From Gammaproteobacteria bacterium RIFCSPHIGHO2_12_FULL_37_14 (GTDB lineage: Bacteria > Pseudomonadota > Gammaproteobacteria > DSM-16500): a stretch of DNA of 64,000 nucleotides. The notes below the pieces were generated by a model. That model saw nothing but the letters and a program-made list of their open reading frames with translations. It made no database searches and had not been told where the DNA came from. Positions 1 through 7,999 of this stretch are shown in pieces (within the stretch, counting starts at the first letter, position 1; each line of letters opens with the position of its first letter). The DNA is taken from the NCBI GenBank assembly GCA_001801485.1, contig MGXV01000024.1:405-64404 (forward strand), read 5' to 3'. The position numbers and the translations under genes are program-made.

Positions 1-206
1 GCTTTGGGGATTCTATCACCGAACCAGGCATTTCTACAAAATATAGTGGACAATGGCGTTTGAGAGTCCCTAAAAGCTTACATGCAGCTCTTACATTGAG
101 AGCAAAGTTAGAAGGCGTTAGCCTTAACGCCTTGGCGGCTATTTTATTAGCTGAAGGTCTTGAACATCGGTTCCATACCAAAAGCGATAGCCACAAAGAG
201 GTATAA
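1..206 (+). CDS. HicB-family antitoxin, C-terminal fragment (cut by window start)
   Basis: The reading frame is open from base 3 to a TAA at 204-206 and has no start inside the window, so only about 67 C-terminal residues are seen. They contain the stretch RVPKSLHAALTLRAKLEGV followed by SLNALAALLLAEGL, which is the ribbon-helix-helix/Arc-like tail typical of HicB antitoxins (known family). HicB neutralises the HicA mRNA interferase and represses the operon. HicA is usually upstream, outside this window. The next genes are also toxin-antitoxin parts, which supports the call. A lone RHH or HicB-like regulator without toxin is the alternative. Confidence 0.7.
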   Translation, partial: FGDSITEPGISTKYSGQWRLRVPKSLHAALTLRAKLEGVSLNALAAILLAEGLEHRFHTKSDSHKEV

Positions 207-273
207 AATTGGTGCAGCTTGAACACATTTTTCGCGACAAAATTTTTTCGTAGGCCGCCAATGGTAAAAAATC

Positions 274-627
274 TTATGTAGCTTCCTTGCGATGGAGTTT
301 TTTGAGCCGATCTTTTTTGGTGTGTCTATGTCTCAGTATTCCTTCAATAGTATTGGGCTCCCGTTGTAGCAACAATAACAGAACTCTTGCAGGGCCATGT
401 GGATGGCGGTTGCCTTGTTCCCAATGTTGCAATGTTCTTGCACTAAAACCAAAGCAGTCAGCAAATTTCTGCCTAGACAGTTTGAGCTTTGCTCTAATTG
501 CTCTCCCATCAATTTCATCAGGAATTTCTACTTTGTGAATAGCCACGCGCGTTTTTTTACCGCTCATATAATCTATGGCTTCTTCCATCCCCTTAATAAT
601 CTCATTACCAATATTTCGTTTAGTCAT
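274..627 (-). CDS. HTH-type (HigA/NadS-like) antitoxin or regulator, no toxin partner seen
   Basis: 117 residues from an ATG at 627, chosen because a GAGG at 638-641 lies 10 bases upstream; a longer TTG-started reading would swallow that ribosome binding site. The middle holds a helix-turn-helix: AIRAKLKLSRQKFADCFGF then SARTLQHWEQGNRHPHGPAR, the usual pattern of XRE antitoxins that follow a RelE-type toxin. The C-terminus is basic (RHRHTKKDRLKKLHRK). No RelE/HigB-like toxin lies upstream on the same strand; the next minus-strand genes are vapB-vapC. It is therefore an orphan antitoxin, a solitary regulator, or a remnant of a module. A palindrome sits in its promoter (671-684), consistent with self-repression. 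Confidence 0.7.
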   Translation of the reverse strand: MTKRNIGNEIIKGMEEAIDYMSGKKTRVAIHKVEIPDEIDGRAIRAKLKLSRQKFADCFGFSARTLQHWEQGNRHPHGPARVLLLLLQREPNTIEGILRHRHTKKDRLKKLHRKEAT

Positions 628-662
628 GATGTTTTTTCCTCGCAACTTTATTTGCGTGCTTC

Positions 663-691
663 ATTGTAATATGATAAGTATCATTTTTTAA
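663..691 (-). promoter_or_regulatory. Promoter with palindromic operator for the HTH gene
   Basis: Read on the minus strand, TTAAAA (691-686), a 17-base spacer and TACAAT (668-663) resemble a sigma-70 promoter. The spacer contains ATGATA-AG-TATCAT (671-684), a perfect 6-base inverted repeat. The gene starts about 36 bases downstream. The layout fits autorepression by the HTH protein (inference). Confidence 0.5.
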
Positions 692-733
692 TGAGTTTAT
701 TCGATTAAAGTTGAGTATTAAAAAAAATAATAC

Positions 734-1126
734 CTAATATTCAACGCGTAGATGGCAATATTTTTCAATCGGATCAAAATCGCGGTCGTGATGTAACAAG
801 GATGCTCGATGTTCGATTGCGACCGCAGCAATCATACAATCTAATGTCTTGCGAATAGTAATACCTTTCGCACGTAATGAACGATAGATGTCAGCCGCTA
901 AAATATAAGTATGCTTAGTCATATCTAAAAATAATAACGATTCCATTAAATTTTTAACTTTTTGATATTCAGCGGGATTTTTTATTCCTTGCAGAATTTC
1001 AGTCAAAACGATCCCGCAAACACATAATTCATCTTGTTGTTCAATAAGACTAGCAAGATGTTTAGCTTGGCTAGAGTCCCTTTCAGAAAAAAAATCAATC
1101 CAAACTGTTGTATCCACTAAAATCAT
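734..1126 (-). CDS. vapC: VapC-type PIN-domain toxin (ribonuclease)
   Basis: 130 residues forming a PIN domain. The acidic residues expected to hold Mg2+ are visible: D5 in MILVDTTVWID, E43 in LTEILQG, D96 in KTLDCMIA and D114/D116 in HHDRDFD. VapC toxins of this family are endoribonucleases, often cutting tRNA or rRNA (known). The start overlaps the vapB stop by four bases (ATGA), the standard antitoxin-first arrangement with translational coupling. Length is normal and nothing indicates inactivation. Confidence 0.92.
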   Translation of the reverse strand: MILVDTTVWIDFFSERDSSQAKHLASLIEQQDELCVCGIVLTEILQGIKNPAEYQKVKNLMESLLFLDMTKHTYILAADIYRSLRAKGITIRKTLDCMIAAVAIEHRASLLHHDRDFDPIEKYCHLRVEY

Positions 1127-1323
1127 TTCATTCTACCTTCGCGTGAAGCTTCTAAGTTTCCTTCCCAGTGAATTTTTCCGCGAAGATTAAGCAGCCCTTG
1201 TTGCTTAGCATGACGCAATAATTCACGTAATGCATAATCAATCAAAGCTCTTCGTGTTTTAATTTTGGTCGCTTTAAGGGCAGATTTAACTAGTTTTTCA
1301 TCAAGCACAATATTAGTACGCAT
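1123..1323 (-). CDS. vapB: VapB-type antitoxin
   Basis: 66 residues from the ATG at 1323, preceded by AGAGG five bases upstream; a GTG two codons earlier would overlap that site. The N-terminus MRTNIVLDEKLVKSALKA followed by TRRALIDYALRELLRH is the ribbon-helix-helix DNA-binding part seen in the DUF2191/VapB group (known). The remaining C-terminal tail (residues about 45-66) would wrap the VapC active site. It is the first gene of the vapBC operon and faces glpK across a short AT-rich region carrying a long inverted repeat (1361-1391), its likely operator. Confidence 0.88.
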   Translation of the reverse strand: MRTNIVLDEKLVKSALKATKIKTRRALIDYALRELLRHAKQQGLLNLRGKIHWEGNLEASREGRMK

Positions 1324-1360
1324 AAACACCTCTTGAATTTTATAGCATGGGCATATATAT

Positions 1361-1391
1361 TATACACAAATTATATAAAAAAATGTGTATA
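1361..1391. promoter_or_regulatory. Inverted repeat between vapBC and glpK, probable VapB(C) operator
   Basis: TATACACA (1361-1368) and TGTGTATA (1384-1391) are perfect 8-base arms separated by 15 bases in a very AT-rich divergent promoter region. VapBC complexes commonly bind paired inverted repeats near their -10 region (known); binding here is inferred. The right arm lies only 15 bases before the glpK start codon, so the same complex could influence glpK. Confidence 0.55.
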
Positions 1392-1406
1392 GTCAAGGAA
1401 TGCATC

Positions 1407-2891
1407 ATGAATTTTTTACTCGCCATTGATCAAGGTACGACAAATAGTCGAGCCATTATTTTTGATCGCTTGGGTAATATTATTAGTCAACACGAAATTC
1501 CATTAACACTTTCTTTTCCTCACGATGGCTGGGTAGAGCAACAGCCAGAAGAAATGTTTGATAATACCGTGATTTGCTGTCGCAAAGCTTTAGAAAAAGC
1601 AAATTTAACCGCTGCTGATATTGCTGCCATCGGAATATCCAATCAACGTGAAACCACTATTATTTGGGATAAACATACCGGCAAACCGATTTATCCTGCT
1701 ATCGTTTGGCAAGATAGGCGTACTCATGCGGTTTGTAGAGAATTGAAACGAACAGCATTTGCTCAATTAATCTCACAAAAAACGGGCTTGGTAATCGATC
1801 CTTATTTTTCTGCGACAAAAATTTCTTGGTTATTGGATAACGTTTCTGATGCGCGCACACGCGCTGAAAAAGGTGAATTATTATTTGGGACCGTAGATAG
1901 CTATTTATTATGGAAACTAACGAATCACCAATCACATTACACCGATGCCAGCAATGCTTCACGTACCATGTTATTTAACATTCATACGCAGCAATGGGAT
2001 ACAGAAATTTTAAAAAATTTTAATATCCCGGAAATTTTATTACCGGTTGTTTTAGATAACGCCGCTCATTTTGGGAATTTAGATAAACATATTTTAGGAG
2101 AATCGATTCCCATCACTGGTATGGCTGGCGACCAACAAGCAGCCGCCATCGGTCAAGCATGTTTTCAAGCGGGTATGGTCAAAGCAACTTACGGAACAGG
2201 CGGTTTCATGTTATTAAATACCGGAGGTAGAATAGTCAATTCACAAAATTCTTTATTATCTACTATTATTTATCGTTTAAATAATCAAGTGACTTATGGC
2301 TTAGAAGGTAGTTTTTTTTGCGCTGGTGTAACAGTGAAATGGCTGCGAGATAAATTACAACTTATCCAAACTGCGGCAGAAACAGAAAGCTTAGCAAAGC
2401 AAATTAATTCTACTGATGGAGTCTATTTAATTCCTGCATTTACTGGATTAGGTGCACCTTACTGGGATCCTGAAGCACGCGCTGCTTTATTTGGTTTAAC
2501 TCGCAATTCTGGAAAGGAACATATTGTGCGTGCTGCATTAGAAAGTGTTGCCTATCAAACTAAAGATTTATTAAATGCCATGTTAGCTGATAGCCAGCAA
2601 CCATTTAAAGCTTTACGAGTTGATGGCGGTATGGTTGCTAACAGTTGGTTATTACAATTTTTAGCTGACATGCTTGATTTAGAAATCCAACGACCGAATT
2701 GCATTGAAACCAGCGCGCTAGGCGTAGCATTTTTAGCTGGATTACAAGCTGGCATTTATCAATCATTAGATGAAATATCTGTTCTATGGCAAAAACAATT
2801 TCAATTTAAGCCACAAATCTCTTCAGCTAAACGTGAGGCATTATATACCGGCTGGCAACGTGCAGTGAAAAGCGTGCTCACTCATCAATAA
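1407..2891 (+). CDS. glpK: Glycerol kinase
   Basis: 494 residues, close to the family norm of about 500. It phosphorylates glycerol to sn-glycerol 3-phosphate with ATP in the cytoplasm. The start at 1407 gives MNFLLAIDQGTTNSRA, the first FGGY ATP-binding motif, and has AAGGA at 1395-1399; an upstream ATG at 1347 would run through the vapBC operator region. Other signatures are SNQRETTIIWDK, PAIVWQDRRT, TYGTGGFMLLNTG and the C-terminal RVDGGMVANSWLLQFLAD. No glpF or glpD is adjacent, so it is a single gene set among toxin-antitoxin modules. Its 3' end overlaps the convergent higA by 14 bases. Confidence 0.97.
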   Translation: MNFLLAIDQGTTNSRAIIFDRLGNIISQHEIPLTLSFPHDGWVEQQPEEMFDNTVICCRKALEKANLTAADIAAIGISNQRETTIIWDKHTGKPIYPAIVWQDRRTHAVCRELKRTAFAQLISQKTGLVIDPYFSATKISWLLDNVSDARTRAEKGELLFGTVDSYLLWKLTNHQSHYTDASNASRTMLFNIHTQQWDTEILKNFNIPEILLPVVLDNAAHFGNLDKHILGESIPITGMAGDQQAAAIGQACFQAGMVKATYGTGGFMLLNTGGRIVNSQNSLLSTIIYRLNNQVTYGLEGSFFCAGVTVKWLRDKLQLIQTAAETESLAKQINSTDGVYLIPAFTGLGAPYWDPEARAALFGLTRNSGKEHIVRAALESVAYQTKDLLNAMLADSQQPFKALRVDGGMVANSWLLQFLADMLDLEIQRPNCIETSALGVAFLAGLQAGIYQSLDEISVLWQKQFQFKPQISSAKREALYTGWQRAVKSVLTHQ

Positions 2892-3318
2892 ACGTAGCCG
2901 GCGCAACATGAAACCGTTTAGCGAGTAATTTGATTTGGCGTAAATTAAGCTGCCTTTTTCCATTAAGAATTTCAGAAATGACACCTTGACTACCGATTTC
3001 TGTTAAGTCAGTCTGCTGCAATTGATGCATTTTCATTAAATATTTTAATGCATCTATACTGGTAGTCTTGCCAAGATGGCGGTATTTTTGATCTTCATAA
3101 AATGCAATGAGATTACTCATTACATCAAGCAATCCAATTAATGGATGATTTTCATTATCACCAATATAATCCAATAATTGGTCAAGTTGCTCAACTAGCC
3201 TATCATAATTCGCTTCACTTTTAGGATAGGAAAGAATAGGAGCAATATATTTCCAATGCTTCGCTGCTTGAACTAAGTTATAATTTTTTTTGACCACCGT
3301 AGGCTTCATAACCTTCAT
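2878..3318 (-). CDS. higA: HigA-type antitoxin (HTH regulator)
   Basis: 146 residues. The C-terminal half is an HTH with DLTEIGSQGVISEILNGKR followed by LNLRQIKLLAKRFHVAPATFI, which matches the pattern of E. coli HigA (YgjM) from memory, and the N-terminal half carries the acidic EANYDRLVEQLDQLLDYIGD region of that family. It lies six bases after higB, the inverted toxin-first order characteristic of higBA. It should neutralise HigB and repress the operon. Two near start codons (3318 and 3309) are possible. The 3' end overlaps glpK tail to tail. Confidence 0.92.
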   Translation of the reverse strand: MKVMKPTVVKKNYNLVQAAKHWKYIAPILSYPKSEANYDRLVEQLDQLLDYIGDNENHPLIGLLDVMSNLIAFYEDQKYRHLGKTTSIDALKYLMKMHQLQQTDLTEIGSQGVISEILNGKRQLNLRQIKLLAKRFHVAPATFIDE

Positions 3319-3324
3319 TCTCCT

Positions 3325-3612
3325 CTATTTCTTCCATAAGCCTTTGTCATATTCATAATGATTCAAAATATGACGGATATACAAACGTTGGCGATTAAAA
3401 TGTATGCTTACAATTAAGCAAATTTTATTGCCACCGATATTAAATATATGTAACATCCCAACCTTATCTACACTATTAAACGTTTTTTTTAAATCAGCAA
3501 AATTCCTAAAGCTATTCTTACTGACAATACGATACCAACCATCTATTGAACTAGCGCATTCTGGATATTGAATTTTAGCTTCATGAATGCGCTTTTTACT
3601 GATTATTCGCAT
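3325..3612 (-). CDS. higB: HigB-type mRNA interferase toxin
   Basis: 95 residues of the RelE-fold HigB family that cuts mRNA on the ribosome. Visible features match E. coli HigB (YgjN): KKRIHEAKIQYPECASSIDG, a GWYRIVSKNSFRNFADLKKTF segment, the core MLHIFNIGGNKICLIVSIHF, and the basic RQRLYIRHILNHYEYDKG end. An AAGGAG at 3624-3619 precedes the ATG by six bases. First gene of the higBA operon, promoter at 3626-3654. Complete and apparently intact. Confidence 0.92.
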   Translation of the reverse strand: MRIISKKRIHEAKIQYPECASSIDGWYRIVSKNSFRNFADLKKTFNSVDKVGMLHIFNIGGNKICLIVSIHFNRQRLYIRHILNHYEYDKGLWKK

Positions 3613-3625
3613 TTATAGCTCCTTA

Positions 3626-3654
3626 AGTATACATCTCAAATTGAGATATTTCAA
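3626..3654 (-). promoter_or_regulatory. higBA promoter with palindromic operator in the spacer
   Basis: On the minus strand TTGAAA (3654-3649), a 17-base spacer and TATACT (3631-3626) form a near-consensus sigma-70 promoter. The spacer holds ATCTCAA-A-TTGAGAT (3633-3647), a perfect 7-base inverted repeat and the obvious HigA site. The expected transcript start, 6-8 bases downstream, would fall on or next to the ribosome binding site, so the mRNA leader would be extremely short. Confidence 0.7.
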
Positions 3655-3722
3655 GAAAATGGAATGAATAGGAAAGAAAGAGAGGAAACAAACTTACAAT
3701 GAAGCAGTAGCAAAACCACTCA

Positions 3723-3764
3723 TAACGTTTAACTGGTTTTTAAATACCAAAAATTGAAACGTTA
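3723..3764. repeat. Nested inverted repeat between trhO and higB
   Basis: TAACGTTT (3723-3730) and AAACGTTA (3757-3764) are perfect arms around a 26-base loop that itself contains TGGT...ACCA (3734-3749). It lies beyond the trhO stop and upstream of the higBA promoter. It could be the trhO terminator (no clear T-run was seen) or a second regulatory site. The rest of 3613-3816 shows no gene. Confidence 0.35.
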
Positions 3765-3816
3765 CGAGGATTGATCACGAACAGAAGATTTAGAAAATAT
3801 ACTAGCATTAACGTGT

Positions 3817-4509
3817 TCAATTCGATTTAACCGCAACTCGCTCATCAAACACAAAACACTCGCCTTGATAATGCCCATCACCCACTTTAGAAAAATAATT
3901 TAAGATGCCACCTTCTAATTGATACACTTCTGGGAATCCTTCGTTTAACAGTGCAAGCGCTGCTTTTTCGCAACGTATGCCGCCCGTACAAAACATCACG
4001 ATAGGTTTATCAGCTGGTAGTGATTTCATCGCTGCGGGAAATTCACTAAAATGTTGCAGATGTAAATTAACAGCACCCTGAAACGTTCCATGATTTATTT
4101 CAAAATCATTACGCGTATCTAATAACATCACCTCACGCTTTTCATCTAACCATCGTTTTAACATTTCAGGCGAGACACTAGGCGCGCGTGTTTGTTCTGG
4201 ATGAATACCCGGATGATTGATGGTAATAATTTCTTTTTTAATTTTAACTTTTAGCCGTTTAAATGAAATCGTCTCAGAATAACTCTCGCGAAAAGAAAGA
4301 TCAGAAAAGCGTCTATCCTCATTGAGATACTTTTTAAAAGCATTAATATTTTCCGCTAAACCAGATAAATTTAGATTAATCCCTTCCTCGCCTAGCAATA
4401 TAGTACCTTTGAGCGCCAAAAGCTGGCATTGCTGGTAGAAGCTCTCTCGACAAACTTCAAGCCCCGTTAATGTTATGAATTTGTAAGTCGCTATATTAAG
4501 TATTTTCAT
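3817..4509 (-). CDS. trhO: tRNA uridine-34 hydroxylase, rhodanese family (TrhO/YceA), short form
   Basis: 230 residues. An N-terminal ferredoxin-like domain (LALKGTILLGEEGINLNLSG) is followed by a rhodanese domain with the active-site loop CTGGIRC at residues 174-180, the signature of the TrhO family that makes 5-hydroxyuridine at tRNA position 34 using O2 (known). The usual proteins are 300 residues or more with an extra C-terminal cysteine-rich tail; that tail is absent here (ends FDERVAVKSN), as in a shorter subgroup. It is divergent from the DUF29 gene with 45 bases between starts. Confidence 0.85.
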   Translation of the reverse strand: MKILNIATYKFITLTGLEVCRESFYQQCQLLALKGTILLGEEGINLNLSGLAENINAFKKYLNEDRRFSDLSFRESYSETISFKRLKVKIKKEIITINHPGIHPEQTRAPSVSPEMLKRWLDEKREVMLLDTRNDFEINHGTFQGAVNLHLQHFSEFPAAMKSLPADKPIVMFCTGGIRCEKAALALLNEGFPEVYQLEGGILNYFSKVGDGHYQGECFVFDERVAVKSN

Positions 4510-4554
4510 TGGCGTATAATATCATTTTTTATAGAAATACGTCGAGGCAAAAAC

Positions 4555-4998
4555 ATGTCTAAAAAACTAGCACAAGAATATGAAAAAGATTTTTATGCTT
4601 GGACTCTCCATAATGCTGAACTTTTAAGAAAAGGAAAGCTATCTGAAATTGACATTGCACACCTTGCTGAGGAAATTGAAAGTATGGGTAAAGGAGAAAG
4701 AAGAGAGTTAGTTAACCGGCTAGCCCTATTAATGGCACACTTATTAAAATGGAAATATCAACCAATCAGGCGCAGTAAAAGTTGGAAATTAACGATAAAA
4801 GAACAACGAATTCAAATTGGTCGCTTATTAGAAGAAAGTCCTAGTTTAAAAAATGCTCTTGGGGCTAAAATAAAAGATGCTTATGAACAAGCAACTGTGA
4901 TCGCAGAAAGAGAAACGGCTTTAGAAGAAAATACTTTTCCTAAAAAATGTCCTTTTACACTAAATGAATGTTTGAACCAAAAATTTTTCCCGGAATAA
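4555..4998 (+). CDS. DUF29 family protein
   Basis: 147 residues with the DUF29 layout: YEKDFYAWTLHNAELLRKGK near the N-terminus, then IDIAHLAEEIESMGKGERRE, a segment rich in leucine (LALLMAHLLKWKYQP) and a middle SWKLTIKEQRIQIGRLLEESP. The family is widespread in bacteria, often in multiple copies, and has no established function. It ends 12 bases before parC and may be cotranscribed with it. An AAAAACATG context gives only a weak ribosome binding site. Confidence 0.8.
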   Translation: MSKKLAQEYEKDFYAWTLHNAELLRKGKLSEIDIAHLAEEIESMGKGERRELVNRLALLMAHLLKWKYQPIRRSKSWKLTIKEQRIQIGRLLEESPSLKNALGAKIKDAYEQATVIAERETALEENTFPKKCPFTLNECLNQKFFPE

Positions 4999-5010
4999 TG
5001 GAAAAACAAC

Positions 5011-7254
5011 ATGCCAGCTACAGCTACTACCATCGAACATATTCCATTACGAGAATATGCAGAAAAAGCTTATCTCGATTATTCCATGTACGTGATTTTA
5101 GATCGCGCTTTGCCGCACATTGGTGACGGATTAAAGCCTGTTCAGCGCCGCATTATCTACGCTATGTCCGAACTGGGTTTAAAATCGACAGCAAAATTTA
5201 AGAAATCAGCAAGAACTGTCGGTGATGTTCTGGGTAAATTTCATCCTCATGGTGATATGGCTTGCTATGAAGCGCTTGTATTAATGTCTCAACCATTTTC
5301 TTATCGACATCCATTAATTCAAGGTCAAGGAAACTTTGGTTCCTCTGACGATCCAAAATCATTTGCTGCCATGCGCTATACTGAATCTCGCCTATCAGCT
5401 TATGCAGATATATTATTAGCAGAATTAGAAGCGGGAACCGTAGATTGGGTAGCTAATTTTGATGGAACGTTGTGGGAGCCCACTTTATTACCCGCGCAAT
5501 TACCGAATATTTTATTGAATGGTACAACGGGCATCGCTGTTGGCATGGCAACAGACATTCCACCACATAATTTAGGCGAAATAGTCACTGCAGTGATCCA
5601 TCTATTAGACTATCCTGAAGCAACACTTGCTGATATTAGCAAATTCATTCCTGGTCCTGATTATCCCACCGAAGCTGAAATTATTACGCCTAAATCTGAA
5701 ATCAAGGGAATGTATAAAACAGGTAATGGCTCCATTCGCATGCGTGCCGTGTATACGCAAGAAGACGATGAAATCATTATTACAGCACTGCCTTATCAAG
5801 TATCGGGTGGGAAAATTCTTGAGCAAATTGCCCAACAAATGCAAGACAAAAAACTTCCATTGGTTTCAGATTTACGTGATGAATCCGATCATGAAAATCC
5901 AACACGATTAGTCATTATTCCGCGTTCTAATCGCGTAGATGTGGAAGCACTCATGAATCATTTATTTGCTACGACCGATTTAGAACGAAGTTATCGTGTT
6001 AATCTGAATATGATTGGGTTAAATGGTCGGCCACAAGTCAAAGGTTTGCTTGAAATTTTAAATGAATGGCTCACTTATCGCACAACTACTGTTAAACGAC
6101 GCTTGCAATATCGCTTAGATACGATTAACCATCGCTTGCATATTTTAGATGGCTTGATCATTGTTTATCTTAATTTAGATGAAATTATTAAAATCATTCG
6201 TAAAGAAGATGATGCCAAACACGTTTTGATGAAACGCTTCAAGTTAAGCGAAGAACAAGTCGATGCTATTTTAGATACAAAATTACGTCATTTAGCAAAA
6301 TTAGAAGAAATGCATATTCGCAAAGAACAAACTGCATTAGCAAATGAACGTGATGATATTCAAAAAATATTAGGGTCGACCACTCGCTTGAAAAAATTTA
6401 TTCGTACAGAATTACTTGAGCTGTCAGAAAAATATAGCGATACACGTCAATCACCCATTGTTGTCCGTCAAGAAGCGCTTGCTATTAAAGAAACTGAAAT
6501 TTTACCTACAGAAGCAATTACTGTTGTTGTGTCTAATCGTGGTTGGGTGCGTGCTGCTAAAGGTCATGATATTGATCCCTTTAGCTTAAGTTATAAAGCA
6601 GGTGACTTATTTCAAACTGCTGCTGTCGGTCGTAGCAATCAAACAGCAGTGTTTCTTGATTCAACTGGTCGAGCTTATTCTTTACCAGCGCATACATTGC
6701 CATCTGCGCGTGGGCAAGGCGAGCCGCTCACTGGACGACTCACGCCACCGCCTGGTGCTGAATTTATTGGTGTGATGTTAGGTGAACCAGATCAACGTTA
6801 TTTATTAGCATCCGATGCTGGATATGGATTTATTGTAAAATTAGATGATTTACAAGGCAAAAATCGGGCTGGTAAATCTGCTTTATCCTTACCAAAAAAT
6901 TCAAAACCGCTTCCCCCAAAATTGATAGCTGTTATCGAAAAAGAATGGATTGCCATTGTTTCAAATATTGGAAATTTACTTATCTTTCCATTGAAAGACC
7001 TGCCGCAGCTGGCCAAAGGAAAAGGAAATAAACTCATCAATATTCCCAGTGTTAAAGTCGCGCTTCGTGATGAATTTGTAAAAGATATTGCGATAGTAAA
7101 TGAAAATCAAAACTTACTTATTCTAACTGATGGTAAACCTTACCTATTAAAACCCAAAGATTGGCAGCATTTCCTCGGTGAACGCGGTCATCGTGGTAAC
7201 AAATTACCACGTGGCGTGAGACATGTATTGGGGTTGAAGGTGGAAACACTTTAA
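5011..7254 (+). CDS. parC: DNA topoisomerase IV subunit A
   Basis: 747 residues, normal length. ParC is the DNA-cutting subunit of the decatenase and works with ParE. The catalytic tyrosine is Y123 in [10 protein letters not shown] (E. coli Y120). The winged-helix region [13 protein letters not shown] and [20 protein letters not shown] is well conserved, and the C-terminal part has beta-pinwheel features ([10 protein letters not shown]). The choice of ParC over GyrA rests on [11 protein letters not shown] and the shorter C-terminus. Odd: the quinolone-pocket position equal to E. coli Ser80 is Met83 (codon 5257-5259), while the acidic residue four further on is retained (E87). parE is not nearby. 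Confidence 0.95.
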   Translation: MPATATTIEHIPLREYAEKAYLDYSMYVILDRALPHIGDGLKPVQRRIIYAMSELGLKSTAKFKKSARTVGDVLGKFHPHGDMACYEALVLMSQPFSYRHPLIQGQGNFGSSDDPKSFAAMRYTESRLSAYADILLAELEAGTVDWVANFDGTLWEPTLLPAQLPNILLNGTTGIAVGMATDIPPHNLGEIVTAVIHLLDYPEATLADISKFIPGPDYPTEAEIITPKSEIKGMYKTGNGSIRMRAVYTQEDDEIIITALPYQVSGGKILEQIAQQMQDKKLPLVSDLRDESDHENPTRLVIIPRSNRVDVEALMNHLFATTDLERSYRVNLNMIGLNGRPQVKGLLEILNEWLTYRTTTVKRRLQYRLDTINHRLHILDGLIIVYLNLDEIIKIIRKEDDAKHVLMKRFKLSEEQVDAILDTKLRHLAKLEEMHIRKEQTALANERDDIQKILGSTTRLKKFIRTELLELSEKYSDTRQSPIVVRQEALAIKETEILPTEAITVVVSNRGWVRAAKGHDIDPFSLSYKAGDLFQTAAVGRSNQTAVFLDSTGRAYSLPAHTLPSARGQGEPLTGRLTPPPGAEFIGVMLGEPDQRYLLASDAGYGFIVKLDDLQGKNRAGKSALSLPKNSKPLPPKLIAVIEKEWIAIVSNIGNLLIFPLKDLPQLAKGKGNKLINIPSVKVALRDEFVKDIAIVNENQNLLILTDGKPYLLKPKDWQHFLGERGHRGNKLPRGVRHVLGLKVETL

Positions 7255-7258
7255 ACAT

Positions 7259-7299
7259 AAAAAGACAGCTCACCCAACTTATCGAAGGATGAGCTTGTC
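7259..7299 (-). terminator. Intrinsic terminator of the Gly/Ala-rich membrane protein gene
   Basis: Between the convergent parC and 7313 genes, GACAGCTCA (7264-7272) pairs with TGAGCTTGTC (7290-7299) with one bulge. Read on the minus strand the hairpin is followed by TTTTT (7263-7259), so it should stop transcription from the 7313-7999 gene. The plus-strand side lacks a T-run. Confidence 0.65.
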
Positions 7300-7312
7300 A
7301 AAATAGTGAAAG

Positions 7313-7999
7313 CTAGGCGGGTGATACAATGAACTCTCTGCGCAAACCTTCTATATCTAATGAAGCTTCTGGAAGCACTGTATGACCACCACTACTCTTA
7401 AAAAATGGTGATGGAAGACGAGTACCTGGAGGATTAGCTGACCGAATGGAAACCATGTCATCCTTAGCCATTGCCATTGCACAGGATGCTATTCCGACAG
7501 CAAGGGCCGCACTACAGCAAAGAAGAGCTATCGCTGCAGGAATACAGGAAATAGCGCCACCCACTGCTGCACTCGCAGCCACTTGAGCATTGGACATCTC
7601 AACATCTGTTCCATTATTAATTAATACCGCACGACCAATCACAGCATAAAGACTTTGCATAGCGGCATAGATAACAGCTGAGCCAATTAATTTTGCACAA
7701 CTAGCAGATTTTTCTTTTTCTTTTTTATTCGCCCCGCCACCCAATACTAAGTTTATTCCCAGACAACTGCCTGCCGCTACACCCAGCGCCCCACCAATAA
7801 TGGCGCCGCCTACTGCCGTTGTTTGCGTAGCTTCTAAAGCGTTAAATCCCGCGTGGCCTGCAGCATCAAGAACTTTTGCACCAATGACACCAGAAAGCGC
7901 TCCTGTTGCAGCGTTTGTTGCGCTCATCACTGCTCCATAGGCAGTGCTTACACCTAAACAGCCACCGATAGCGCCTAATATTTTTCTTGTTGCACTCAT
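7313..7999 (-). CDS. Gly/Ala-rich hydrophobic protein, unknown function
   Basis: 228 residues from the ATG at 7999, which has GGAGA six bases upstream; an ATG four codons earlier overlaps that site. Not recognised. Residues about 8-85 and 100-175 are rich in Gly, Ala, Val and Ser with small-residue repeats (AVGGAIIGGALGVAAGSC, AAVGGAISCIPAAIALLCC) that could form several membrane helices with glycine-zipper character. A Lys/Glu patch (NKKEKEKS) separates the two halves, and the last 45 residues are hydrophilic. Glycine-zipper effectors or pore formers are possible; a holin is unlikely given length and absence of phage genes. It stands alone with its own terminator. Confidence 0.6.
   Translation of the reverse strand: MSATRKILGAIGGCLGVSTAYGAVMSATNAATGALSGVIGAKVLDAAGHAGFNALEATQTTAVGGAIIGGALGVAAGSCLGINLVLGGGANKKEKEKSASCAKLIGSAVIYAAMQSLYAVIGRAVLINNGTDVEMSNAQVAASAAVGGAISCIPAAIALLCCSAALAVGIASCAMAMAKDDMVSIRSANPPGTRLPSPFFKSSGGHTVLPEASLDIEGLRREFIVSPA

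Noticed and set aside
5605..5911. Long open frames on both strands inside parC
   Set aside because: They are frame shadows of a strongly conserved gene, without binding sites or recognisable protein features.
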